Source: Hymenobacter wooponensis (lineage in GTDB: Bacteria; Bacteroidota; Bacteroidia; Cytophagales; Hymenobacteraceae). Taken from it: a stretch of 64,000 nt of DNA. A program made the position numbers and the translations under genes. Numbering within the stretch: the first letter of the stretch is position 1; every line of letters starts with the position of its first letter. Location of the stretch: contig NZ_SRKZ01000003.1 of the NCBI RefSeq assembly GCF_004745865.1, positions 558,001 through 622,000 on the forward strand. The letters run 5' to 3'. Positions 1-7,166 of this stretch are shown in pieces. The notes under the pieces were generated by a model. That model was not told the origin of the DNA. It saw nothing but the letters and a program-made list of their open reading frames with translations, and searched no databases.

Positions 1-615
1 GTGCAGCAAGGAGGTGCGTATTTGTTGGTACAGCGCCTCAAAGTCCAGCGCGGTGGCGGTGTACTCCCAGCTCGCTTCGCACTGCGTAGCCAGAATGCGG
101 TCAGAAGTTTCCTTTAGCACCGTGTATTCATCCTTGATAAAGTTCTCGAAGCCGGAGTCGGTGGTTTTGAGCAGCAGCAAGTCTTTAAGCCCCGACACTA
201 CTACCGGGCCCGCCGCATCTTGCGTGACTACAGTTGTGCGCTTTTCAGTGGTGCCGCCCGTGAAGGAATGGGTGTGCGGCTGTCCATCAAAGCTCATGCG
301 CTGCCAGCTGTGCTCCTCAATAGCTACGCGCGCCTTGCTGATCTGGGGGTTGCGGGTTACGAAGTAGTGCGCCAGGTACAGCCCAAACTCCTCAATGGTG
401 CCCGTGAAGTGCTCCTTCGCCAGCACGTACACCGTATTTTTCTGGGTATCCGTGGGCAGAATTTGGGAGTTGTCGCCGAGCGTATGCGCCGTATCAAAGT
501 CACCGGATAGCTGCACGCTCACCGACACTTGCCGAAACTCATGATGGTCAGCATGCCGGATGATTTTGGATAGATTTACCGCGTTTTTGCCGTATGCATT
601 GATTCCTAATTTCAT
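1..615 (-). CDS. Urate oxidase (uricase), 3' end beyond the window
   Basis: Cofactor-independent oxidation of urate to 5-hydroxyisourate, the first step of the pathway encoded to the right. The complement of 615-1 is open for 205 codons with no stop; I translated it by hand. It starts MKLGINAYGKNAVNLSKI and contains the family hallmarks ILPTDTQKNTVYVLAK (about residues 54-69) and KDLLLLKTTDSGFENFIKDE (about 137-156), with the SHxF-like HTHSFTGG between them. Uricases are usually near 300 residues, so roughly the last third is missing off the left edge. The ATG at 615 lies 59 bases from the allantoinase ATG, so the two genes are divergently transcribed from one short control region. Family assignment is firm; I leave the symbol blank because several are in use (uaZ, pucL). 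Confidence 0.93.
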   Translation of the reverse strand, partial: MKLGINAYGKNAVNLSKIIRHADHHEFRQVSVSVQLSGDFDTAHTLGDNSQILPTDTQKNTVYVLAKEHFTGTIEEFGLYLAHYFVTRNPQISKARVAIEEHSWQRMSFDGQPHTHSFTGGTTEKRTTVVTQDAAGPVVVSGLKDLLLLKTTDSGFENFIKDEYTVLKETSDRILATQCEASWEYTATALDFEALYQQIRTSLLH

Positions 616-674
616 ACTATTCAGCTTGCTTCTTTGTGAAAGATGTTGAATTTGGAGGAAAATACCGGCGGCAA
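616..674. promoter_or_regulatory. Divergent uricase/allantoinase control region
   Basis: These 59 bases separate two divergent start codons and must hold at least parts of both promoters, unless the rightward gene begins at the GTG at 636. I do not see a convincing TTG...TAnnTTTG pair on either strand. Coordinate control of uricase and the ureide genes is inferred from the layout only. Confidence 0.4.
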
Positions 675-2009
675 ATGCTCTATTTAGCGATAAAAAGTAA
701 GAATATCATAATTAGCAAAAGCAGCTATGATGGCTTGCTTCTGGTGCAGGATGGCCGCATTGCCGACGTGGTGCCCGCCGATACAGGCGTAGCGTGTTTA
801 GTACTAGATGTCGGTGACCGGGCCGTGCTACCGGGCGTAATTGACCCGCACGTACACATCAATGAGCCTGGCCGCACGGAATGGGAAGGCTTCGATACAG
901 CTACTCGCGCGGCGCTGTCGGGAGGTATTACCACGCTAGTGGACATGCCCTTAAACTCAGCGCCCGTCACGACTACCGTGGCTAACTTCGAGCAGAAACT
1001 GCGGGCTACGGAAGGCCAGCTGCATACCAACTGCGGATTCTGGGGCGGTATCATTCCTGGCAATACCAGCGAGATAGAAGGCCTGATTGCTCGCGGGGTG
1101 TTAGGCTTCAAAGCCTTCCTGACTCATTCCGGTATTGATGATTTCCCGAATGCCACCGAGGCCGATTTGCGCCAGGCTATGCCCATTCTGGCCCGCCACG
1201 GCCTGCCCCTGTTGGTGCACTGCGAGCTGACCACCGATAACGACACCTGGAAGCAGCATGACCCGAGCTCCTATGCCAACTACTTAGCCTCGAGGCCCAA
1301 AAGATGGGAAGACGAGGCCGTGGCCCTCATGATTCGGCTATGCGAGGAAACGGGCTGCCGCACCCACATCGTGCACTTATCGTCGGCCGATTCTCTCCCG
1401 CAGATTACCGCAGCCAAGCAGCGGGGGCTGCCGCTTACAGTTGAAACCGGGCAGCACTATCTGCACTTTGCCGCCGAAGATATTGCCGACGGCCAAACCC
1501 AGTTTAAGTGCGCTCCGCCCATTCGGGAGCGGGCCAACAATGAGCAGCTCTGGAAGGCCCTGCAAGCCGGCATCATAGACTTTGTAGCCACCGACCACTC
1601 CCCCGCCCCACCACACCTCAAGCAAATCGAAACCGGCGACTTCACCACCGCTTGGGGCGGCATTGCCTCACTGCAACTCGCCCTACCCGCCCTCTGGACG
1701 GCCGCTCAGCGCCGCGGCGCTACCCTCCCCGACCTTGTACGCTGGCTGAGCACCAACCCGGCCCACCTCATCGGGCTAGGCCACCGCAAGGGCAAAATCG
1801 AGAAGGGCTACGACGCCGATCTGCTAGTGCTGGACGCGGATAACACCTTCCGCGTAACGGAGAGTGGCCTACACCACCGCCATAAAGTGTCGCCGTACGT
1901 GGGGCTGGAGCTGCGGGGTGTGGTGGAGCAAACCTTTCTGGCCGGCCAACTTGTGTACCAGCGCCCGGAGTTTCTCAAGCTTAATCAAGGCCAACTTTTA
2001 ACCCGCTAA
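675..2009 (+). CDS. allB: Allantoinase
   Basis: Amidohydrolase that opens the hydantoin ring of allantoin to give allantoate. It has the cyclic-amidohydrolase signature DPHVHINEPGRTEWEGF (first metal-binding HxH), the probable carboxylated lysine in GFKAFLTHSG, metal histidines in LLVHCEL and HIVHLSSADSL, and the catalytic-Asp motif ATDHSPAPP. At 444 residues it has normal family length. I start at the ATG at 675 (MLYLAIKSKN). A GTG at 636 in the same frame would add 13 residues but leave only 20 bases to the divergent uricase. The stop is 4 bases before allC, so the genes are surely co-transcribed. Dihydropyrimidinase is the main alternative, but the uricase/HIU hydrolase neighbours favour allantoin. 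Confidence 0.93.
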   Translation: MLYLAIKSKNIIISKSSYDGLLLVQDGRIADVVPADTGVACLVLDVGDRAVLPGVIDPHVHINEPGRTEWEGFDTATRAALSGGITTLVDMPLNSAPVTTTVANFEQKLRATEGQLHTNCGFWGGIIPGNTSEIEGLIARGVLGFKAFLTHSGIDDFPNATEADLRQAMPILARHGLPLLVHCELTTDNDTWKQHDPSSYANYLASRPKRWEDEAVALMIRLCEETGCRTHIVHLSSADSLPQITAAKQRGLPLTVETGQHYLHFAAEDIADGQTQFKCAPPIRERANNEQLWKALQAGIIDFVATDHSPAPPHLKQIETGDFTTAWGGIASLQLALPALWTAAQRRGATLPDLVRWLSTNPAHLIGLGHRKGKIEKGYDADLLVLDADNTFRVTESGLHHRHKVSPYVGLELRGVVEQTFLAGQLVYQRPEFLKLNQGQLLTR

Positions 2010-2013
2010 CTGG

Positions 2014-3255
2014 GTGGAACACTACACGACGCGCGCCGCCAACATCATGCGGCGCATTGAAGAACTAGCAGCTATCAGCGAAAACTCCGACGGTGTTACG
2101 CGCACCTTCGGCACGCCGGCCTTTTTGACGGGCAGCTCCCTAGTACGCTCCTGGATGGAAAACAGTAGCCTAGAAACCCGCATCGACAACATAGGCAACG
2201 TACGGGGCCGGCTGGTGAGCCGCAACCCCGCCGCCAAAACCTTCGTGTTGGCCTCCCACATTGATACGGTGGTGAATGCCGGTAAATACGATGGTCCGCT
2301 GGGCGTACTGTTGGGCCTGGATATGCTGGAGCAATTGATGGCACAGCAAGCGGAGCTACCATTTCATGTGGAGCTGATTGCCTTCAGCGATGAGGAAGGT
2401 GTGCGCTTCCACACCACCTACCTGGGCAGCAAAGTAGTAGCCGGCGCCTTCGACGCGGGCCTACTGGCGAAGCAAGATGCCAACGGCCTCACCCTAGCTG
2501 ACGCCATCAGTATAATGGGCGGCCACCTAGGCCACCTCGCCGCCGATGCTATTCCGGCCGCCGACTGGCTGGGCTACTTTGAAGTGCACATTGAGCAGGG
2601 ACCGGTGCTGTGGGAGCGCCACATTCCGGTGGCCCTGGTCACGGCCATTGCCGGGCAGCAGCGCGTGGAGCTAACCTGGCGCGGGATGGCAGGCCACGCC
2701 GGCACGGTGCCCATGGGCATGCGCCACGATGCGTTGGCGGGCGCCGCCGAGTTTGTACTAGTAGTGGAGGAGTTTGGGCGGAAGCACCAACAAGAGCTAG
2801 TAGCCACCGTGGGCAAGCTCGACGTGCGCCATGCGGCCAGCAATGTTATTCCCGGCGAAGTAGTCTGCAGTCTGGACCTGCGCAGCGCCGACGCGGCCCG
2901 CCTGCAAGTGGCCTACGAGGAACTGCGCGCCCTAACGGAAGCCATAGCTGCCCGCCGCGGCCTGGAGCTGCACTGGAACCAAATTCAGTACACGCCCCCT
3001 GTTGCCTGCGATGCGGGAATGAATACCTTGCTCGCCCAGGCCATTACTGACTCGGGGCATGAAGTGGTGGCGTTGGTCAGCGGCGCGGGCCACGATGCCG
3101 TACCTATTTCGGCCGTGGCACCTGCTACCATGCTGTTTGTGCGGTGCTTTGAGGGTATTAGTCATAACCCGCTGGAACGGGTAGAGCTGGCTGATCTGGC
3201 CGCCACATTGCCAGTAACTGACCGGTTTCTTTCGTTACTTATCGCTTCGCACTAA
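2014..3255 (+). CDS. allC: Allantoate amidohydrolase (M20 family)
   Basis: Zinc/manganese hydrolase of the hydantoinase/carbamoylase branch of the M20 peptidases. It should cleave allantoate to ureidoglycine, CO2 and ammonia. Visible metal-site motifs are ASHIDTVVNAGKYDG, FSDEEGVRFHTTYLGS and the HIEQGP motif, followed by the dimerisation-domain motif GMAGHAGTVPM and the C-terminal GAGHDA. Length is 413 residues. The start is GTG, 4 bases after the allantoinase stop; GTG starts recur in this window. Plant-type ureidoglycolate amidohydrolases belong to the same family, so sequence alone cannot exclude that activity. With allE directly downstream, allantoate is the likelier substrate. Confidence 0.88.
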   Translation: MEHYTTRAANIMRRIEELAAISENSDGVTRTFGTPAFLTGSSLVRSWMENSSLETRIDNIGNVRGRLVSRNPAAKTFVLASHIDTVVNAGKYDGPLGVLLGLDMLEQLMAQQAELPFHVELIAFSDEEGVRFHTTYLGSKVVAGAFDAGLLAKQDANGLTLADAISIMGGHLGHLAADAIPAADWLGYFEVHIEQGPVLWERHIPVALVTAIAGQQRVELTWRGMAGHAGTVPMGMRHDALAGAAEFVLVVEEFGRKHQQELVATVGKLDVRHAASNVIPGEVVCSLDLRSADAARLQVAYEELRALTEAIAARRGLELHWNQIQYTPPVACDAGMNTLLAQAITDSGHEVVALVSGAGHDAVPISAVAPATMLFVRCFEGISHNPLERVELADLAATLPVTDRFLSLLIASH

Positions 3256-3257
3256 CC

Positions 3258-3335
3258 TGTCATTCCGACCAGCGTGAGGAATCTGAGGAGTGGCCTAGTA
3301 GCTAACCTAGATTCCTCGCTCCGCTCGGAATGACA
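3258..3335. repeat. BIME-like paired palindrome, TTCC family
   Basis: Two long arms in inverted orientation: TGTCATTCCGACC...AGGAATCT on the left and its near-complement AGATTCCTCGC...GGAATGACA on the right. Each arm is itself palindromic (ATTCC/GGAAT), and the spacer holds TGGCCTAG. It fills most of the allC-allE gap. Related copies are at 13306, 31045 and, degenerate, 35231. Confidence 0.85.
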
Positions 3336-3361
3336 ACTTCATCTTCACCCCCTCTCCCTCC

Positions 3362-4108
3362 ATGGAAATATCCGCCCTCACCCGCTCCGTTGTCAAGCGC
3401 AACCACGCCATCATTGCCCCCGATGGTTACATCAACAGCAACGTGCCGGGCTGGACGAACTGCACCGTCAACGTCATCATTAATGAGCAGATGGGTGCTC
3501 GTTTGTGCCAGACCATCATTACTATGCGGCAAGATGGGCGTTTGGAAGGCCAGACCCTGGCATCGCAGGTTTTCTTTTATGTAGTGGAGGGCACAGTGCA
3601 CGCTACGGTGGGCGGGGAAGCCCGGACGCTGAGCACCGGCCAGTTCGTCTACATACCTATCAGACAGGCCTACGTGTTTGAGCAAGCCACCGAAGGCACG
3701 CAGCTGCTGACTTTTCATAAGGTGTACGAGCCGCTGGTGAGCTACGAGACGCCCAGCATCCTGTTCGGGGAGAAAGACGACAGCAAGGCTCCCATTTATA
3801 TGAATGATGAGGCATTACGGATTCAGGAGCTGCTCCCGAATGACCCGAGCTTTGACATGGCCGTGAACATTTTCACCTACAATCCCGGCGGACACCTGCC
3901 CATGGTGGAAACCCACATCATGGAACACGGCCTGCTCTATCTCCAAGGCCAGGCCATTTACATGCTAGATCAGGAGTGGTACCCGGTCAAGAAAGGTGAT
4001 TCCATCTGGATGGCCCCCTACTGCCAGCAGTGGGCCACCACCATGGGCAAAGAGCCCTCCGTGTACATCTACTACAAGAATGTAAACCGCTTCCCAACTG
4101 TAGTATAG
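3362..4108 (+). CDS. allE: (S)-ureidoglycine aminohydrolase (bicupin)
   Basis: Manganese-dependent bicupin that releases ammonia from (S)-ureidoglycine to give (S)-ureidoglycolate, preventing racemisation of the unstable AllC product. The C-terminal cupin carries the expected metal ligands: Glu and two His in METHIMEHGLLYLQGQ-like sequence (VETHIMEHGLL) and Gln in APYCQQW. The N-terminal cupin contains VFFYVVEGTVHATVGG. Length is 248 residues, close to the family norm. The ATG at 3362 follows a C/T-rich stretch without a clear Shine-Dalgarno. Its presence shows that the route proceeds through ureidoglycine rather than by allantoicase. Confidence 0.92.
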   Translation: MEISALTRSVVKRNHAIIAPDGYINSNVPGWTNCTVNVIINEQMGARLCQTIITMRQDGRLEGQTLASQVFFYVVEGTVHATVGGEARTLSTGQFVYIPIRQAYVFEQATEGTQLLTFHKVYEPLVSYETPSILFGEKDDSKAPIYMNDEALRIQELLPNDPSFDMAVNIFTYNPGGHLPMVETHIMEHGLLYLQGQAIYMLDQEWYPVKKGDSIWMAPYCQQWATTMGKEPSVYIYYKNVNRFPTVV

Positions 4109-4140
4109 CCAACCAGCCAACTGATACCAGAACGGAGTAA

Positions 4141-4234
4141 AGACGCCACACTTGGCGTCTCGGCGTTGAACGACTGGCCTAGAATAGCTGGCTAAACAAC
4201 ATCACGACGCGCCGAGACGCAAAGTGTCGCGTCT
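4141..4234. repeat. BIME-like paired palindrome, AGACGC family
   Basis: Arms at 4141-4165 and 4210-4234 are complementary over 25 bases with two mismatches. Each arm also folds alone (AGACGC...GCGTCT), and the spacer contains TGGCCTAG. It lies between allE and the OHCU decarboxylase gene. Confidence 0.85.
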
Positions 4235-4281
4235 CTACATTCTGCTTATATCAGCTTTTCAGAACTTTCCTCTCCCCGCCA

Positions 4282-4788
4282 ATGACCCTAGCTGAACTCA
4301 ACCGTCTTCCCCCCACTGGCCTAGCCGATGCCTTGCAGACATGCTGCGGGTCATCAGCTTGGGTGGAAGCCATGCGGGGTATTTTTCCGGTGGCTGATAG
4401 GGTAACGCTGCTGCAAAAGGCCACCATTATTTGGAACGACCTCTCCGAAGCCGACTGGCGCGAAGCCTTCACGCACCATCCTAAAATTGGTGATATCGCC
4501 TCTCTAAAAGAGAAGTTTGCCAGCACCAGTGCCTGGGCTGCCGGAGAGCAAGGAGCAGTGAAAGAAGCTCCACTGGAGGTGCTGGAAGCGCTGGCCGCTG
4601 GCAACGAGGCCTATGAGCAGAAATTCGGGTACATCTTCATTGTGTGTGCTACCGGCAAATCGGCGGAGGAAATGCTGGCGCTACTGCAAGCCCGCCTACC
4701 TAACCCGCCGCCGCAGGAAATCCTGATAGCCATGGCAGAGCAGGATAAAATCACCCGAATTCGCTTGGAAAAGCTTTTAGCCGCATGA
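4282..4788 (+). CDS. uraD: OHCU decarboxylase
   Basis: 2-oxo-4-hydroxy-4-carboxy-5-ureidoimidazoline decarboxylase, the third urate-degradation step, giving (S)-allantoin. The catalytic-His motif FTHHPKIGD (family HPxIGD) and the second conserved block STSAWAAGEQGAV (family S..EQ.G) are both present, followed by the typical NEAYEQKFGYIFIVCATGK. Length is 168 residues, as expected. The last bases overlap the start of the HIU hydrolase gene by 4 (ATGA), indicating translational coupling. Enzymatically it acts after that hydrolase; the gene order is reversed. Confidence 0.93.
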   Translation: MTLAELNRLPPTGLADALQTCCGSSAWVEAMRGIFPVADRVTLLQKATIIWNDLSEADWREAFTHHPKIGDIASLKEKFASTSAWAAGEQGAVKEAPLEVLEALAAGNEAYEQKFGYIFIVCATGKSAEEMLALLQARLPNPPPQEILIAMAEQDKITRIRLEKLLAA

Positions 4789-5123
4789 GTCAGCTCACAA
4801 CCCATATTCTGGATACCACGCAGGGCAAGCCCGCCACGGGCGTAGCCGTCACCCTCTACCGCCAACAAGCCCAAAGCTGGGCCGAACTGGCCTACGGCAC
4901 CACCAACTCCGACGGCCGTATCAGCGACCTACTGCCGAAAGAGGAGATACTGCCTTTAGGTATCTATAAACTAAAGTTTCTCACCCAGCCGTACTTCGAT
5001 CAGCAAGACGTCGTAACGTTCTATCCCTTTGTGGAAATTGTCTTTGCTATTAGTTCTTCCGAGCATTACCACGTGCCGCTGCTACTGAACCCGTTCGGGT
5101 ACTCCACCTACCGCGGCTCATGA
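4785..5123 (+). CDS. uraH: 5-hydroxyisourate hydrolase (transthyretin-like)
   Basis: Hydrolyses 5-hydroxyisourate, the uricase product, to OHCU. Family-defining elements are the N-terminal LTTHILDTTQGKPATGV (catalytic His) and the C-terminal YRGS, here exactly at the end of the 112-residue protein; KLKFLTQPYF and YHVPLLLNPFGYSTY also match the family. There is no signal peptide, so it is cytoplasmic. Its ATG overlaps the uraD stop. Together with uricase, uraD and allB it completes urate to allantoate conversion. Confidence 0.95.
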   Translation: MSQLTTHILDTTQGKPATGVAVTLYRQQAQSWAELAYGTTNSDGRISDLLPKEEILPLGIYKLKFLTQPYFDQQDVVTFYPFVEIVFAISSSEHYHVPLLLNPFGYSTYRGS

Positions 5124-5131
5124 ATTATAAA

Positions 5132-5296
5132 CTAGAGCTACAGCTAGTTCCCTTCCTCAGTTGAGGAGGGGGTTAGGGGTGCTTGACCAGCGCGGCCGAA
5201 CATCATCTAAAAACTAGCGCTTAGTTCTAATTATCGTTCTAGGCCAGTTCATCACCCCTAGTCCCTCCTTAACTGAGGAGGGGAACTAGTCTCTAG
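5132..5296. repeat. BIME-like paired palindrome, long form
   Basis: A large inverted pair. The left arm begins CTAGAGCTACAGCTAGTTCC at 5132 and the right arm ends GGGAACTAGTCTCTAG at 5296; they match over about 45 bases with small gaps. Each arm holds its own hairpin (TCCTCAGTTGAGGA on the left). The spacer of about 70 bases contains CTAGGCCA. It fills the uraH to citrate-lyase-like gap. Confidence 0.8.
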
Positions 5297-5325
5297 CTTT
5301 TTACCATATCCCCCTCTTTCCCACC

Positions 5326-6762
5326 ATGAAGCTCAGCATCCAGGATACCGATAAAGCGCACCTCTTAGACCAGCTTGGCGAGGCCAACCGCCGCTTCCAG
5401 CAGACCTACCCCGGCGATAAGCCCGACCGCCAGCCCGTGCACACGGTGTACGGCGGCGCCAACCTGTTCAAGGCCGACACCTGCGTACGGATGGGCGACA
5501 TTGCCCTCAACAACCTGCACACCTACGCCCCCAACTTTGTGGAGCTGGCGCGGGTGTTGCAGCTCAAGGGGCACGAGCATTTGCCCACGCTGGCTCAAGA
5601 TATCAAGGCGCTGACAGCCCGGCTAGATACTATGTCGGCGGCGGAGCGCAAGCACGAGCACGCTTGGCTGGCCTACTCCGTGTACAATAAGATAGTGCGG
5701 AAGCTGCAGACGGAAGCTGTGGAGGATTTTCGCATCGACTTTGAGGATGGCTTCGGCAACCGGCCCGATGCGGAGGAAGATGCCACTGCCGTGCAGGCCG
5801 CTACTGAGCTGGCGCTAGGTATGCAAAAGGGCACGGTATCGCCGTTTATTGGTATTCGCATCAAGCCCTTCACGGAGGATATGAAGGCCCGCGGCATCCG
5901 CACGCTAGACATCTTCCTGACCACCCTGCTGGAGAAAACCGGTGGCAAACTACCCGACAACTTCGTGGTGATGCTACCCAAAGTGACCATTCCGGAGCAG
6001 ATGACCACCATGGTGCGTTTCTTTGAACTGCTGGAGAAGGCCAATGGCCTAGAGCCCGGCACCCTGAAGATGGAGACCATGGTGGAGGCCACCCAGATTA
6101 TTATGGACGATGAGGGCCGCAACCCCCTCATGCGCATCATCCGGGCCAGCGAAGGGCGGTGCGTAGCAGCCCACTTCGGCACCTACGACTATACCGCGTC
6201 GGCGGGAATCACGGCCAAGTACCAGACTATGGCGCACCCCGTCTGCGACTTCGCCCACCACATGACCAAAGTAGCCCTGGGCGGCACCGGCATTTTCGTC
6301 TCCGACGGCGCCACCAATGTAATGCCCATCGGCCCACACCGCGGCGAAAACCTATCCTACGAACAACTCCGGGAGAACCGCGAATCGGTGCACAATGCCT
6401 GGCGGCAGGGTTTCCACCATACCACGCACTCGCTCATCAATGGCCTATATCAGGGCTGGGACCTAAACCCCGCCCAATTGCCCATGCGCTACGCGGCCAC
6501 ATACACCTTCTTCCTCAGCAGCTACGACGACGCGGTCCACCGCCTGAAAACCTTCGTGGAGCGCGCCGCCATCTCCACCCTCACCGGCGACATTTTCGAC
6601 GATGCCGCTACCGGCCAGGGCCTGCTCAACTTCTTCCTGAAAGCCCTGAACTGCGGAGCCATTACGGAAGAGGAAATCAAAGCCACTGGCCTCACCACCG
6701 CCGAAATTCACACTCGCTCCTTCTTCCGCATTCTGGAAGGCCGCCGCACCCAGAAGGCCTAG
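5326..6762 (+). CDS. Citrate lyase/malate synthase-like aldolase-fold protein (DUF6986 type)
   Basis: A 478-residue protein with marks of the HpcH/HpaI-CitE TIM-barrel superfamily: FRIDFEDGFGNRPDAEED (acidic, metal-site-like), FIGIRIKPF, FVVMLPKVTIPEQM, LKMETMVEAT and the CitE-like HFGTYDYTASAGI. It is longer than typical CitE (about 290) and lacks recognisable full malate synthase architecture. I believe it matches the family now called DUF6986, known to me from purine-catabolism neighbourhoods in Actinobacteria, but I could not check this. Position after the ureide genes suggests it handles ureidoglycolate or glyoxylate; that is inference. The TAG stop is supplied by a CTAGGCCA octamer. Confidence 0.65.
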   Translation: MKLSIQDTDKAHLLDQLGEANRRFQQTYPGDKPDRQPVHTVYGGANLFKADTCVRMGDIALNNLHTYAPNFVELARVLQLKGHEHLPTLAQDIKALTARLDTMSAAERKHEHAWLAYSVYNKIVRKLQTEAVEDFRIDFEDGFGNRPDAEEDATAVQAATELALGMQKGTVSPFIGIRIKPFTEDMKARGIRTLDIFLTTLLEKTGGKLPDNFVVMLPKVTIPEQMTTMVRFFELLEKANGLEPGTLKMETMVEATQIIMDDEGRNPLMRIIRASEGRCVAAHFGTYDYTASAGITAKYQTMAHPVCDFAHHMTKVALGGTGIFVSDGATNVMPIGPHRGENLSYEQLRENRESVHNAWRQGFHHTTHSLINGLYQGWDLNPAQLPMRYAATYTFFLSSYDDAVHRLKTFVERAAISTLTGDIFDDAATGQGLLNFFLKALNCGAITEEEIKATGLTTAEIHTRSFFRILEGRRTQKA

Positions 6763-6804
6763 GCCACTTGCCTTGCAACCAGCCTATTCTTCTGGAAAGA
6801 GCCC

Positions 6805-6901
6805 GTCATGCTGAGCACAGCCGAAGCATCTCTACCGCTTGGTTGAATCGTTGCTAGGCCAGTAGCCAGTGGTAGAGATGCTTCGACAAGCTCAGCATGA
6901 C
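6805..6901. repeat. BIME-like paired palindrome, TGCT family
   Basis: Left arm GTCATGCTGAGC...AAGCATCTCTACC and right arm GGTAGAGATGCTTCG...CTCAGCATGAC are nearly complementary. Each arm folds internally (ATGCT/AGCAT), and the spacer holds CTAGGCCA. A sister copy is at 11715. The remainder of the 404-base gap up to gltB is AT-rich from about 6980 and contains a separate operator-like palindrome. Confidence 0.85.
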
Positions 6902-7014
6902 GAGCGTATGCGGCAGTCGTCACGCAGTTTACCTATGTGTTTGCGCGGCTTCTACCTCGTTCTGACACTGTAAGCGCGAACTCAGCCGAAACTAGCTTAG
7001 ACTAATCAAATCCA

Positions 7015-7044
7015 AGTATTTATCTTTTTAAACCTATAAATACT
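7015..7044. promoter_or_regulatory. Operator-like inverted repeat upstream of gltB
   Basis: AGTATTTAT at 7015-7023 is exactly complementary to ATAAATACT at 7036-7044, with a 12-base T/A-rich spacer, in the most AT-rich part of the gap upstream of glutamate synthase. It has the size of a dimeric regulator site. No regulator is assigned. Confidence 0.45.
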
Positions 7045-7166
7045 ACTCGCTTAGAAATCGTAGAACTGGCCTAGTGTGGTATAAACGCTTGGTGGAGGAG
7101 AATATCTTGCTAATTCGGCTTAGTACGCCGAGTCGACTTCCTCTCCAACCACGACGCCACACTCCG

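Noticed and set aside
5326..6762. Malate synthase
   Set aside because: CitE-like motifs are present, but the length and overall sequence do not fit malate synthase A or G; the broader superfamily call is all I can support.
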